Shown here: positions 11,224 through 21,800 of the stretch, in pieces
How positions within the stretch are numbered: the first letter of the stretch is position 1
Layout of the letters: the number at the start of each line of letters is the position of its first letter
Source: Piliocolobus tephrosceles
Taxonomy: Eukaryota > Chordata > Mammalia > Primates > Cercopithecidae
NCBI RefSeq assembly: GCF_002776525.5
Contig: NC_045434.1
Span: 194,365,046-194,429,045, forward strand
Direction: 5' to 3'
DNA length: 64,000 nt
The notes under the pieces: model-generated
Database searches by the model: none
What the model was told of the DNA's origin: nothing
What the model saw: the letters and a program-made list of their open reading frames with translations, nothing else
Program-made: the position numbers and the translations under genes

Positions 11224-11290
11224 TTATCCATCTTGGTGCATCCTGACAAAAATCAAGATGATGCTGACAGAGCACAAAAGGCTTTTGAAG
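11224..11290 (+). CDS. DNAJC8: DNAJC8 coding exon with HPD motif, residues 80-102
   Basis: This 67-nt exon encodes LSILVHPDKNQDDADRAQKA and then FE. It ends one base into the next codon (G/CT, Ala). The His-Pro-Asp tripeptide at 11239-11247 (residues 85-87) is the J-domain signature that triggers Hsp70 ATP hydrolysis, and it is intact. The acceptor is a pyrimidine tract followed by TTGTAG. The donor GAAG/GTATTT has T rather than G at +5, which is weaker than the other donors of this gene. The phase matches the next exon exactly. Confidence 0.97.
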
Positions 11291-11799
11291 GTATTTGTAA
11301 ATTTACCTGCTTCTGAGTATTAGATTGTGAATGGCAGGGCCTAACTATTCCTTGTCCTAGATCAAGCAAAGACTGTTGTAGTTTTGTCTTCTGGTCACCA
11401 AGAAGCTGTGGTTTTCAGTAGAGCAGTTGCCATTTCAAAGCAGAATGTTTTGTTTAAGAAGTAGACCTTAACTTTGCTTTGTTAAAACTTTTATATGCCA
11501 ACAAAGACTGTTATTGCCTAGGACCATTTTTTTTCTTTGAACATAAAGAATTTTATCACTGAATTAAATCCAGATGTGGTGTATTTAGCCTTGAGTATAT
11601 ATTTAATTTTTTCCAAGGCTCTCAAGGAAAGTCATTGCTATAGTTGGAATGTTTTTTTTTTTTTAAATTAGTTTAACAACAGTAAATAATTAAAGTAGGG
11701 AATGCTTTAGACAGCACAAGTCCATTTACACTGCCTGAGTATAGTTCAGACTTTCAGAGGGTATTTGCAGAAACAGTTAATTTCAATGTTTTGCATTAG

Positions 11800-11894
11800 C
11801 TGTGGACAAAGCTTACAAGTTGCTACTGGATCAGGAGCAAAAGAAGAGGGCCCTGGATGTAATTCAGGCAGGAAAAGAATACGTGGAACACACT
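11800..11894 (+). CDS. DNAJC8: DNAJC8 coding exon, end of J domain, residues 102-133
   Basis: This 95-nt exon completes the split Ala codon and encodes VDKAYKLLLDQEQKKRALDV, then IQAGKEYVEHT. It ends in phase 0 at the consensus donor ACT/GTAAGT. It covers the end of the J domain (helix III/IV, with the usual LLD..KR.LYD-like stretch) and the start of the charged linker. The acceptor is TTGCATTAG before 11800. Reading on past the donor gives an open frame to about 12065, but that is intron read-through and not protein. Confidence 0.97.
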
Positions 11895-12818
11895 GTAAGT
11901 ATTTATAGTGCTGCTGTGTTTACAGGAAGTATCAGCAAGCCTTGGGCACCTTGTAGGAGGGTACATATTAACATAGTGATGCCTACTGGCACAACTTGTG
12001 GATGCTTATGTGCTCTCCACCACTTTGCTGTGGTGGTCATGAATAGTGTGTGCCTAAAGCTGTAATTCACTCCTAAGAGAAGAACTCAGATGAGGAGTAG
12101 CTAGGACACTGCTCCTACCTGTTTCTCTGCCAGTCCTGTGTTGGGGAGAAAGGGTTGTTCTCTCCCTCTCATCACATATTGCCATTTACTCCATTCTTAG
12201 AGTGGAAATACGGAGCAGCCTGTGACCCTTGACTCTTGATTTTTATTCTTGTCCCTGGTGAAGGGTTTGGAACAAGGCTTGTCTAAGGCTAGCAAGAGGA
12301 TAGGGGTAAACTTTTTTTAAAATATGAGGAGGTTTATGCCCATCTTAATAACAGAGTTGGGAAGAACTCAATTGAAGGAAAATGAGTTGTAGCTGGTGTT
12401 ATTTTTGTTTGCTCTTGAGGGCCTACATAAATCTCCCATGTGGTGGGAAATGTCAGTATGGCTTTCCTGAGGTAAGAAACGTCTTTTAACTTTTTGCTTG
12501 CTGGGGCAAGAATCTTGAGGCCATGTATAAGAGCTGTTTCAATTGTGATTGGATATGACTTTTCACATGGAGAGCTTTGAAATGTGAAACTGAACTTTAT
12601 AACTATAATAATGAATCCAGTTTAGGTGAGGAAAATCGATAAGAAGAGGAGACAAAGGGCCCATAACTATGTCCTGCCGGTCATGTGTTGGAAATGGCAC
12701 TTGTAGGCCCTATCCTTGTAGAAATAGGAAAAGTGCCTGACAGTTGCTCCTTAAATCATTGTGGTAGTTACCATTCTTATGTCTTTACCTGTAAGAATGT
12801 CATCCTTAGGCTTCCTGA

Positions 12819-12832
12819 CCACAGGGTGGCAG
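12819..12832 (+). promoter_or_regulatory. CTCF-like motif in a DNAJC8 intron
   Basis: CCACAGGGTGGCAG, preceded by CTGA and followed by TAGGGC, matches the CTCF core consensus at all but one position of the 14. It lies in unique sequence in the intron between 11894 and 13485. Occupancy cannot be judged from sequence alone. Confidence 0.35.
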
Positions 12833-13484
12833 TAGGGCCTTTCTGAGCTTAGAGGGCACTTGGCTTTTGCTGGTATAATAGACTGGTTAGTTCATGGAGT
12901 AGTGTCATTCTTGTATGAATGGGTATATTTAATTTTTTTTTTTTTTTTTTTTAATCTCAGTAGTGGCCAAAGTGATAAAAATATCAGTTAATATGATGTG
13001 TGGTTTAGGGAGGTTCCACGGCGAAAATGATCAAGAATGTAGTTATCGAAATGCCAGAAAAACTACTTGGACATAATGCCACAAATTCTGTAGCTTCTTC
13101 TAAAACTTGACAAATATATTTTCTTTGCTCTAAACACATAACCACAAGAAAGCCAAGAAAGGTAAATTAGTAGTCTGTTTATTTCATCAAAAACGTTTTG
13201 GACCTGATGAGTTGGGGACAACCTCCCGTTGGTCCCCTTTCATCTTTCATTCTTCCTGGTAGTTTGGATTTTAGATGAGATTAGAAAAAGGACTTGTGGT
13301 TCCTAATTTTCCTTGATTCCGTTGTTCTTTTGAGGAGGGAGGAGAGGGGCTTGTTTTTTTTTTTAATGGAAACTTTTTGGTATACCTGTGCCTGCAGAAA
13401 GTTACATATATTATATGTGTACAGCTCAGTGGATATTCTCAAAGCACAGGTGCTCGTCTTTTGATGAAAAAAAATTCTTTTTAG

Positions 13485-13556
13485 GTGAAAGAGCGAAAAA
13501 AACAATTAAAGAAGGAAGGAAAACCTACAATTGTAGAGGAGGACGATCCTGAACTG
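13485..13556 (+). CDS. DNAJC8: DNAJC8 coding exon, residues 134-157
   Basis: This 72-nt exon, phase 0 at both ends, encodes 24 residues (VKERKKQLKKEGKPTIVEED, then DPEL). It is a lysine-rich, highly charged segment just after the J domain, followed by an acidic patch. The acceptor TTTTTAG ends at 13484 and the donor is CTG/GTGAGT. It is probably part of a helical, solvent-exposed linker; no catalytic residues are expected. It continues directly into FKQAVYKQT of the next exon. Confidence 0.97.
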
Positions 13557-13678
13557 GTGAGTTAAATATGGGAAACACCACTGTATCTTGTGTGACTGAG
13601 TCTACGAATTGGTGAGTTACAGAGACAGAAGCCAAAAGAATGATGAATATATGCTATTTCACATTTATTTATTTATTA

Positions 13679-13965
13679 TTTTTGAGACTGAGTTTCACTC
13701 TTGTTGCCAGGCTGGAGTGCAATGGTGCAATCTTGGCTCACTGCAACCTCTGCCTCCCGGGTTCAAGCAATTCTCCTGTTTCAGCCTCTCAAGTACCTAG
13801 GATTATAGGTGCATGCCACCACGCCCGGCTAATTTTTGTATTTTTAGTAGAGACGAGGTTTCATCATATTGGTCAGGCTGGTCTCAAACTCCTGACCTCA
13901 GGTTATCCGCCTGCCTCTGCCTCCCAAAGTGTTGGGATTACAGGCATGAGCCACCACGCCCGGCC
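13679..13965 (-). mobile_element. Alu SINE
   Basis: Antisense full Alu, about 120 bp downstream of the DNAJC8 exon donor at 13556. Confidence 0.95.
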
Positions 13966-13987
13966 TTATTTTTTTATTTTTTATTTT

Positions 13988-14260
13988 TTGAGATGAACTT
14001 TTACTCTTGTTGCCCAGGCTAGAGTGCAATGGTATGATCTTGGCTCACCACAACCTCTGCCTCCTGGGTTCAAGTGATTCTGCCTCAGCATCCCGAGTAG
14101 TTGGGATTACAGGCATGCACCACCACGCCCAACTAATTTTGTATTTTTAGTAGAGACGGGCTTTCTCCATGTTGGTCTCAAACTCCTGACCTCAGGTGAT
14201 CTGTCTGCCTTGGCCTCCCAAAGTGCTGGGATTACAAATGTGATGTACTGTGCCTAGCTG
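13988..14260 (-). mobile_element. Alu SINE
   Basis: Antisense, ends GTGCCTAGCT. Confidence 0.95.
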
Positions 14261-14271
14261 TCACATATTTT

Positions 14272-14302
14272 TAATTTTAATTTTAATTAATTAATTAATT
14301 AA
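14272..14302 (+). repeat. (TTAA)n-type simple repeat
   Basis: AATTAATTAATTAATTAATT tract. Confidence 0.85.
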
Positions 14303-14597
14303 TTTTTTGAGAAGGAGTTACACTCTTGTTGCCCAGGCTGGAGTGCAATGGCGTGATCTCAACTCACTGCAACCTCCGTCTCCTGGGTTCAAGCGATTCT
14401 CCTGCCTCAGCCTCCCAAGTAGCTGGGATTACTGGCATGCACCACCATGCCTGGCTAATTTTGTATTTTTAGTAGAGATGGGGTTTCTCCATGTTTTTCA
14501 AGCTGGTCTCGAACTCCTGACCTCAGATGATCCGCCTGCCTTGGCTTCCCAGAGTGCTGGGATTACAGGCTACAGGCATGAGCCACCGTGCCCAGCC
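14303..14597 (-). mobile_element. Alu SINE
   Basis: Antisense full Alu. Confidence 0.95.
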
Positions 14598-14598
14598 T

Positions 14599-14741
14599 CC
14601 GGCTAATTTTTTTATATTTTTAGTAGAGACGGGGTTTCATCATGTTGGCCAGGCTGGTCTTGAACTTCTGACCTTGGGTGATCCACCCGCCTTGGCCTCC
14701 CAAAGTGCTGGTATTACAGGCATGAGCCACTGTGCGTGGCC
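14599..14741 (-). mobile_element. half Alu
   Basis: Antisense left arm fused to the previous element. Confidence 0.9.
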
Positions 14742-14773
14742 TCATTTTTATTTTTTTAAAAAACATTTTATTT

Positions 14774-15071
14774 GGCTGGGTGCAGTGGCTCACGCCTGTG
14801 AGCCCAGCACTTTGGGAGGCTGAGGCAGGCGGATCACGAGGTCAGGAGATCGAGACCATCCTGGCCAACATGTGAAACCCCGTCTCTACTGAAAATACAG
14901 AAATTAGCTGGGCATGGTGGTGCATGCCTGTAATCCCAGCTACTTGGGAGGCTGAGGCAGGAAAATAGCTTGAACCCGTGAGGCAGAGGTTGCAGTGGGC
15001 CAAGATCGTGCCACTGCACCCCAGCCTGGCAACATAGCAAGACTCCATCTCAAAACAATAACAACAACAAC
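14774..15071 (+). mobile_element. Alu SINE with target duplication
   Basis: AAACATTTTATTT is at 14761-14773 and 15072-15084. It has an AAC-repeat tail. Confidence 0.96.
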
Positions 15072-15107
15072 AAACATTTTATTTGAACTTAAAATGTATA
15101 AATATAC

Positions 15108-15405
15108 ATTTATTTATGTATTTGAGACAGGGTCTTACTCTGTTGCCCAGGCTAGAGAGCAGTGGTACGATCTCAGCTCACTGCAACCTCTGCCTCCCAG
15201 GTTCAAGTGATTCTCCTGCCTTAGCCTCCTGAGTAGCTGGGATTACAAATGCCCACCACCAAGCCTTGCTAATTTTTGTATTTTTAGTAGAGACAGGATG
15301 TCACCATGTTGCTCAGGCTGATCTCAAACTCCTCACCTCAAGTAATCTGCCCGCCTTGGCCTCCTGAAGTGCTGGGATTACAGGCATGGGCCACCGCACC
15401 TGGCC
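15108..15405 (-). mobile_element. Alu SINE
   Basis: Antisense full Alu. Confidence 0.94.
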
Positions 15406-15929
15406 CAACTTTCTTCAGTTGTTTTTTTTTTCCTGATTATAAAAGAACACATGCTAATGATAGAAGATTTGGAAAAAGCAGAGAAATATAAAAAATATAA
15501 AATCACCAGTGTCTGTCTGTCCAGTGTTTGGAGCTTTTAAAGATGTTGAGCTATTCATTACAGACTCCTTTATACCTTTGATGTTTGTCTTTATTAGGGA
15601 CTGGAGTTTGAAGCATTTCTTTTAGTGAGCAGTGTCTAGTAGGTAACAGGATAAAAGAAAAGTCACAGAAATTTAGGGACTTCTTTATTTTCCTTTCTCT
15701 CCATATATCACTCTTTGCTCCAGTGTCTGATTTTAGAATTTAAGCACTATTCAATCTGCATGACAGATTCCTTTTGTACTTACATGTCTATTTAAAATAC
15801 ATTATATCTGGAGAAAAATATTTAAAAGTAGAATAACATAAGCTTTGTTCTTAAGAACTCTTGAAAATAAAGAACTAAAAACTGGTAGGGAGGGGATTGT
15901 AATTTCATTAACTTGGTGTGACATTTACC

Positions 15930-16060
15930 TTCATTTTTTTTTTGTAATTCTTTTTAGAGCTAGGGTCTCCCTTTGTCACCCCGGCTGGAGTATAGTGGCG
16001 TGATCTTAACTCACTGCAGCCTCGACCTCCTGTGCACAAGTGATCCTCCCACCTTAGTGG
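15930..16060 (-). mobile_element. Alu fragment
   Basis: Antisense 3' part of an old Alu, broken off near 16060. Confidence 0.8.
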
Positions 16061-16089
16061 ATATTATATATTATACATTCTAATAATAA

Positions 16090-16248
16090 CCTCTGGTGGC
16101 ACATACCTATAATCCGAGTGCTTTGGGGGCTGAAGTGGGAGGATCTTTTCAGCCTAGGAGTTTGAGGCTGCAGTGAGCTATGATCACATCACTGCACTCT
16201 AGCCTGGGTGACAGATTGCGACAAAAACAATAATAATAAATAATAATA
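16090..16248 (+). mobile_element. Alu monomer fragment
   Basis: Sense old monomer with an AAT-rich tail. Confidence 0.82.
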
Positions 16249-16289
16249 GCTTCTGTTCCTATCTTTGTAAGACTACCATGTAATATACT

Positions 16290-16597
16290 TTTTTTTTTTT
16301 TTTTTTAAGACATAGAGTCTTGCTCTGTTGTCCAGGTTGGAGTGCAGTGGCATAGTCATAGCTCACTGCAGCCTTGACCTCCTGAGCTCAAGCAGTCCTC
16401 CCACCTCAGCCTCTAGAGCTGGGGACTACAAGTGTGTGCAACCATACCTGGTTAATGTTTTATTTTTAATATTTTTTGTAGAGATGGGATCTCACTATGT
16501 TGCTCAGGGTGGTCTCAGACTCGAGGGCTTAAGTGATCCTCCTGCCTCAGCCTCTTGAAACGCTGGGTCTACAGATGTGCACCACCATGCCCTGCTA
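16290..16597 (-). mobile_element. old Alu SINE
   Basis: Antisense AluJ-like, abutting the next Alu. Confidence 0.92.
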
Positions 16598-16606
16598 ATT
16601 TTTGTT

Positions 16607-16922
16607 TGATTTTGAGATGAAGTTTCGCTCTTGTTGCCCAGGCTGGAGTGCAATGGCATGATCTTGGCTCGCTGCAACCTTCGCCTCCTAGGTTCAAGTG
16701 ATTCTCCTGCCTAAGGTTCAAGTGATTCCCCTGCCTAAGTCTCCCGAGTAGTTGGGATTACAGGCACACACCGCCATGCCTGGCTAATTGTTGTATTTTT
16801 AGTAGAGACGGAGTTTCACCACGTTCAGGCCAGGCTGGTCTTGAACTCTAGACCTCAGGTGATATGCCCTCCTTGGCCTCCCAGAGTGCTGGGATGACAG
16901 GTGTGAGCCACCACTTCTGGCC
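16607..16922 (-). mobile_element. Alu SINE with internal duplication
   Basis: Antisense Alu in which GGTTCAAGTGATTCTCCTGC, CTAA is repeated in tandem (about 16690-16738). Confidence 0.94.
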
Positions 16923-16950
16923 TGCGCACTAGTTTAAAAAAAATTTTTTT

Positions 16951-17069
16951 TTGTAGCAATAGAGTTTCGCTATGTTGCCCAGGCTAGTCGAGCTCTTAGC
17001 CTCAAGCGATTGTCCTCCCTTGGCCTCCCAAAGTGTTGGAATTACGGGTGTGAGCCACTGTGCCCAGCC
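16951..17069 (-). mobile_element. half Alu
   Basis: Antisense left arm ending TGTGCCCAGCC. It lies 110 bp before the DNAJC8 exon at 17180. Confidence 0.88.
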
Positions 17070-17179
17070 TGTGCCAGGTTTTAATCTGCTTTATCTTAGG
17101 CTCCAAGTGAAAGTACATGGTTCAAATTGCTGGTAAAAATATTTACTCTGATTTTCTTTTGTTCTTGATTTTCTTGTAG

Positions 17180-17271
17180 TTCAAACAAGCTGTATATAAA
17201 CAGACAATGAAACTCTTTGCTGAGCTGGAAATTAAAAGGAAAGAGAGAGAAGCCAAAGAGATGCATGAAAG
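17180..17271 (+). CDS. DNAJC8: DNAJC8 coding exon, residues 158-188
   Basis: This 92-nt exon encodes FKQAVYKQTMKLFAELEIKR, then KEREAKEMHE, plus the first two bases of an Arg codon (AG/G). The alternating Lys/Arg and Glu pattern predicts a long single helix or coiled coil, as in many spliceosomal accessory proteins. The acceptor is TTCTTGTAG with a good pyrimidine tract, and the donor is AAG/GTACAT. An AluY with a 14-bp target duplication begins about 140 bp downstream of the donor and does not touch the splice site. Confidence 0.97.
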
Positions 17272-17414
17272 GTACATATCAGTATATTCATTAAACCATA
17301 TTTAAATACCTAGTTAACTAACATTGGTCTTTGGTGATTTTCCTAATGAAGGAATTATGTGGTATATCATTAAAGAGACTATAAAAATAGTTACCTAAAA
17401 ACAATCAAGCTTTT

Positions 17415-17715
17415 TATTTTTTTTTTTTTTTTTGAGATGGAGTCTTGCTCTGTCACCCAGGCTGGAGAGCACTGGCGCGATCTCTGCTCACTGCAAGCTC
17501 TGCCTCCCGGGTTCACGCCATTCTCCTGCCTCAGCCTCCAGAGTAGCTGGGACTACAGGTGCCCGCCACCTCGCCCGGCTAGTTTTTGTATTTTTTTAGT
17601 AGAGACGGAGTTTCACCGGGTTAGCCAGGATGGTCTCGATCTCCTGACCTCGTGATCCACCCGTCTTGGCTTCCCAAAGTGCTGGGATTACAGGCTTGAG
17701 CCACCACGCACAGCC
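17415..17715 (-). mobile_element. AluY with target duplication
   Basis: ACAATCAAGCTTTT is at 17401-17414 and 17716-17729. CTGCAAGCTCTGCCTCCCGG supports AluY. Confidence 0.97.
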
Positions 17716-17813
17716 ACAATCAAGCTTTTGAATCACCAGGGTAAGAAGTTTTTTTTCTTTGACTTTTGGGAATTATTGAATAGCTCTGTCCTTAGGGAGT
17801 GTATTTTGTATTT

Positions 17814-18095
17814 ATTTTTTTGATACAGTCTTGCTCTGTCGCCAGGCTGGAATGCAGTGGGGCAGTCTTGGCTCACTGCAACCTCCACCTCCCAGGTTCT
17901 AGCAGTTCCCCTGCCTCAGCCTCCCAAGTAGCTGGGACTACAGGTGTACGCCACCATGCCCGGCTAATTTTTTGTATTTTAGTAGAGACGGGGTTTCACC
18001 ATGTTGGCCAGAATGGTCTCGATCTCCTGACCTTGTGATCTGCCTGCCTTGGCCTCCTAAAGTGCTAGGGTTACAGGCGTGAGCCACCACACACT
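17814..18095 (-). mobile_element. Alu SINE
   Basis: Antisense full Alu. Confidence 0.94.
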
Positions 18096-18308
18096 CTCAG
18101 GGAGATTATTTATAATCAAGAGCCTTGTGTGTGTTCTTTCTGATGTCCTGGAGTGAAATAAGCAGCTGTTAAGGCCACTGTTACTGAGACCAGAACCTTT
18201 TGTGGGACTAGTGGCTACAGCTTTGGTGAGTGTATAGTACTGTACAGTGTCATTGGTAACAAAATGTTTAATGTTCTAAAATATGATTTCTCTTGGACAT
18301 CAGAAATG

Positions 18309-18557
18309 TTAGAGTTTTGCTCTTGTTGCCCAAGCTGGAGTGCAGTGGTGCAATCTCAGCTCACTGCAACCTTCACCTCCTGGGTTCAGGCGATTCTCCT
18401 GCCTGAATTCTCCTGCCTGGCTAATTTTTACATTTTTAGTAGAGACGGGGTTTCACCATGTTGGTCAGGCTGGTCTCGAACTCCTGACCTCACGTGATCC
18501 ACCCACTGCAGCCTCTCAAAGTGCTAGGCTTACAGGCGTGAGCCACTATGTCCGGCC
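18309..18557 (-). mobile_element. Alu SINE with internal deletion
   Basis: Antisense; about 40 bp is missing between the arms (CTGCCTGAATTCTCCTGCCT). Confidence 0.92.
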
Positions 18558-19034
18558 AAGTTTTGTTTCTCTATGTATTTTATATTGTTGTTTGGTATGT
18601 ACCAGTAACTAAAATTTGCTAGTTGAGGTTGTGTGAAATGTCTTTGTTTTGGGATAGGGTTTTGTCCAGAGATCTTAAGAACTTTGGGTTTATAATGGTC
18701 ATTCTGCTGAAGTAAGGTGGCCTGTGTTCTCGCATAGCTTTGTCACTGAAAGAGCCCAAAACCTCACATTGCTCTTGGCTGGGCTTTGGTTACTTTATCT
18801 GTGTAACGGAGATATTTATGTCTTTCCCCACAGCCATGCCCACAGTCTGATCTGCGTGTTTTAGGATGAGACATTCATGAAAATGCTTTGAGCCCTTTCC
18901 AGACAGCCATCTTTGTAGACTTCTAGGGGAACTGATTTACTATATATGCTTGCTTCTGTGGGGAGATGCCATCTTGTATGGTTAATTCAGTCTATAAGGA
19001 TCATATAAATAATATGATCTGGTTTTCCTCCTAG

Positions 19035-19110
19035 GAAACGACAAAGGGAAGAAGAGATTGAAGCTCAAGAAAAAGCCAAACGGGAAAGAGAGTGGCAGAA
19101 AAACTTTGAG
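19035..19110 (+). CDS. DNAJC8: DNAJC8 coding exon, residues 188-213
   Basis: This 76-nt exon completes the Arg codon and encodes KRQREEEIEAQEKAKREREW, then QKNFE, ending in phase 0 at GAG/GTAAAT. It continues the charged helical segment. The basic cluster RKRQR at its start is a plausible part of a nuclear localization signal. The acceptor CTCCTAG ends at 19034. Together with the previous exon the length is 168 nt (56 codons), so the frame is preserved. Confidence 0.97.
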
Positions 19111-19325
19111 GTAAATTTCTAAGGTGGCCAGGGATTCTAATTCCAGAGTAAGGCAGCTTGGTTCCTGCGGCACTCCCAGGACTGAATTGGGTAGTCAGAG
19201 GGAAGTGGGATATGTGGGGAAGAGTGGGAGCTGTGAAGAATGAGGCTGGTCCTGGTTCAGCCTCCTGTAAGCTCTGTAGCCTTGGCAAGGGCAATGAGGA
19301 TCCCGGAATGGCTTTTTAAAAAATT

Positions 19326-19621
19326 ATTATTATTATTTTGAGACAGAGTCTCGCTCTGTCGCCCAGGCTGGAGTGCCGTCGCGCAATCTCAGCTCACTGC
19401 AAGCTCCGCCTCCCGGGTTCACGCCATTCTCCTGCCTCAGCCTCCTGAGTAGCTGGGACTATAGGCGCCCACCACCACGCCCGGCTAATTTTTTTGTATT
19501 TTTAGTAGAGACAGGGTTTCACCATGTTAGCCAAGATGGTCTCGATCTCCTGACCTCGTGATCCGCCCACCTCGGCCTCCCAAAGTGCTGGGATTACAGG
19601 CGTGAGCCACCGCGCCCAGCC
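19326..19621 (-). mobile_element. AluY
   Basis: Antisense, GCAAGCTCCGCCTCCCGGGT. AAAAAATTATT-like duplication at both edges. Confidence 0.95.
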
Positions 19622-20139
19622 TAAAAAATTATTTTTTAAAATTATTGTTTAATTTATTTTTACAGCACACTAACAGTTTGACCCTGAATGGTTTTTCAGA
19701 TTGTAGTAGGCACAGCTGCCCAGTGGGCTCAAGGAAAATGGATTGCACTTTTAATTTAGGGGGTAAACATAGAGTATTGCCCTGCTTGGAGATCTGTTAG
19801 TAGATGCTGAAGTTCTTGTGGCCCCAGTGTCCTGCCTGCACTTTAGAACTTTAGTTAGAACTTTTGAACTTGACTCTTCTTTGACACCCTAGTTATATCC
19901 TTCAGGTGGCTGGCCAGAAGGATTGTGGCAACATTTGGTCTTTTCTACTATAGGATTTAGGACTCATGGTTAGGGGCTGGCTAATCAGAGTTGATGGCTT
20001 TGTTTCTATTCCGCTTTATGTAGGGAAAGAGAAAAAATGGTAATGAGATAGAGGTCCTAGTGGCCATCCCTACACAACTGGCTAGGCATTTTACTGGCTT
20101 TGGGGCAGCCATCCAAGTTTTGGGGGGCAGCAGAAAGAT

Positions 20140-20265
20140 GTAGTGGAAAGAGTAGCTGTACTGCTAGCTAGCTCTATGGCTTTGAGAAAATCATTTAACC
20201 TTTTTGAGCCTTAGTGTTATTTGTGAAGCACTGGTAGCAGTACACACCATAGTCGGGTTTGGGGA
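20140..20265 (+). mobile_element. MIR SINE fragment
   Basis: GTAGTGGAAAGAGTAGCTGT, then CTATGGCTTTGAGAAAATCA and TTTAACCTTTTTGAGCC. Confidence 0.65.
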
Positions 20266-20286
20266 AGATTAGAAGTACCATATGCT

Positions 20287-20592
20287 GTCCAGGCACAGTG
20301 GCTCACGCCTGAAATCCCAGCACTTTGGTAGGCCAAGGCGGGTGGATCACGAGGTCAGGAGATCGAAACCATTCTGGCTAACATGGTGAAACCCCGTCTC
20401 TACTAAAAATACAAACAATTAGCCAGGCCTTGTGGTGGGCGCCTGTAGTCCCAGCTACTTGGGAGCCTGAGGCAGGAGAATGGCGTGAACCCGGGAGGTG
20501 GAGGTTGCAGTGAGCCAAGATTGCGCCACTGCACTCCAGCCTGGGCGACAGAATGAGACTTCATCTCATAAAAAAAAAAAAAAAAAAAAAAA
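20287..20592 (+). mobile_element. AluY with target duplication
   Basis: AGAAGTACCATATGCT (20271-20286) and AGAAATACCATATGCT (20593-20608) differ by one base. Confidence 0.96.
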
Positions 20593-20772
20593 AGAAATAC
20601 CATATGCTAAACGTCTAGCCTTGAGGTCCCCAACAAATAGGGCCTCAGTGTTGTGATGATTATTACTCATTTTGTCCTCCTCTTCCAACCTGCAGCTCAT
20701 CCTGCTTTCTAGGGGGTGCTGTGACACTTTCTTGTGCCCATGGGAGTGGGAAGAAAGCTCTATTGTACTCTT

Positions 20773-21035
20773 TTTTTTTTTGAGACGGAGTTTAGCTCTT
20801 GTTGCTCAGGCTGAAGTGCAATGGTGTGATCTTGGCTCACCGCGACCTCTGCCTCCTCGATTCAAGTGATCTCCTGCCTCAGCCTCCCAAGTGCTGGGAT
20901 TACAGGCATGTGTCACCGTGCCTGGCTAACTTTTTATATTTTTAGTAGAGATGGGGTTTCTCCATGTTGGTCAGGCTGGTCCTGAACTCCCAACCTCAGG
21001 TGATCCACCTGCTGTGTGAGCCACCATGCCCGGCC
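20773..21035 (-). mobile_element. Alu SINE (first of a pair)
   Basis: Antisense with a deletion near its left-arm end (GATCCACCTGCTGTGTGAGC). The pair is flanked by AGCTCTATTGTACTCTT (20756) and AGCTCTATTCTACTCTT (21349). Confidence 0.93.
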
Positions 21036-21045
21036 TATGCTACTC

Positions 21046-21348
21046 TTTTTTCTTTTTTTCTTTTTGATATGAAGTCTCGCTCTTGTTGTCCAGGCTGGAG
21101 TGCAGTGGCATGGTCTCGGCCCACTGCAACCTCTGCCTCCCAGGTTCAAGCGATTCTCCTGCCTCAGCCTCCTGAGTAGCTGGGATTACAGGCACTGGCC
21201 ACCATGCCCGGCTAAGCTTTGTATTTTTATTAGAGACAGGGTTTCACCATGTTGGCCAGGCTGGTCTTGAACTCCTGACCTCAGGTGATCTGCCCGCCTT
21301 GGCCTCCCAAAGTGCTGGGATTATAGGTATGAGCCACTGCGCCTGGCC
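21046..21348 (-). mobile_element. Alu SINE (second of a pair)
   Basis: Antisense full Alu sharing the outer target duplication with the previous one. Confidence 0.94.
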
Positions 21349-21447
21349 AGCTCTATTCTACTCTTGGATTATTCCAGGGGACTGAACTGAGCTGGGCTAC
21401 AGGAGGTTGGATGGATGGCAGAGCAGGTTTAGGCCTTTCCACTCATT

Positions 21448-21747
21448 TTTTTTTTTTTTTTTGAGACGGAGTCTCGCTCTGTCGCCCGGGCTGGAGTGCA
21501 GTGGCCGGATCTCAGTTCACTGCAAGCTCCGTCTCCCGGGTTTACGCCATTCTCCTGCCTCAGCCTCCCGAGAAGCTGGGACTACAGGCGCCCACCACCT
21601 CGCCCGGCTAGTTTTTTTTGTATTTTTTTAGTAGAGACGGGGTTTCACCATGTTAGCCAGGATGGTCTTGATCTCCTGACCTTGTGATCCGCCCGTCTTG
21701 GCCTCCCAAAGTGCTGGGATTACAGGCTTGAGCCACCGCGCCCGGCC
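21448..21747 (-). mobile_element. young AluY (AluYR-type) next to the last DNAJC8 exon
   Basis: The perfect 16-bp duplication GGCCTTTCCACTCATT is at 21432-21447 and 21748-21763. TGGCCGGATCTCAGTTCACT and GGGTTTACGCC match cercopithecid AluY. It ends 53 bp before the exon at 21801. Confidence 0.97.
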
Positions 21748-21800
21748 GGCCTTTCCACTCATTAAGTGGTCTCTTCACCTCAAACTTCTTTTGTACTTAG

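Larger units (their letters stand above)
10972..13484 (+). other. Alu-free part of DNAJC8 introns
   Basis: Apart from the exons at 11224 and 11800 and a 21-T run near 12932, this 2.5 kb is unique sequence with no recognisable transposon. I searched by eye for C/D or H/ACA snoRNA hallmarks and tRNA boxes and saw none convincing. Confidence 0.6.

Noticed and set aside
11895..12065. open frame continuing past the DNAJC8 exon donor at 11894
   Set aside because: The consensus donor GTAAGT and the exact phase match to the next exon show this is intron.
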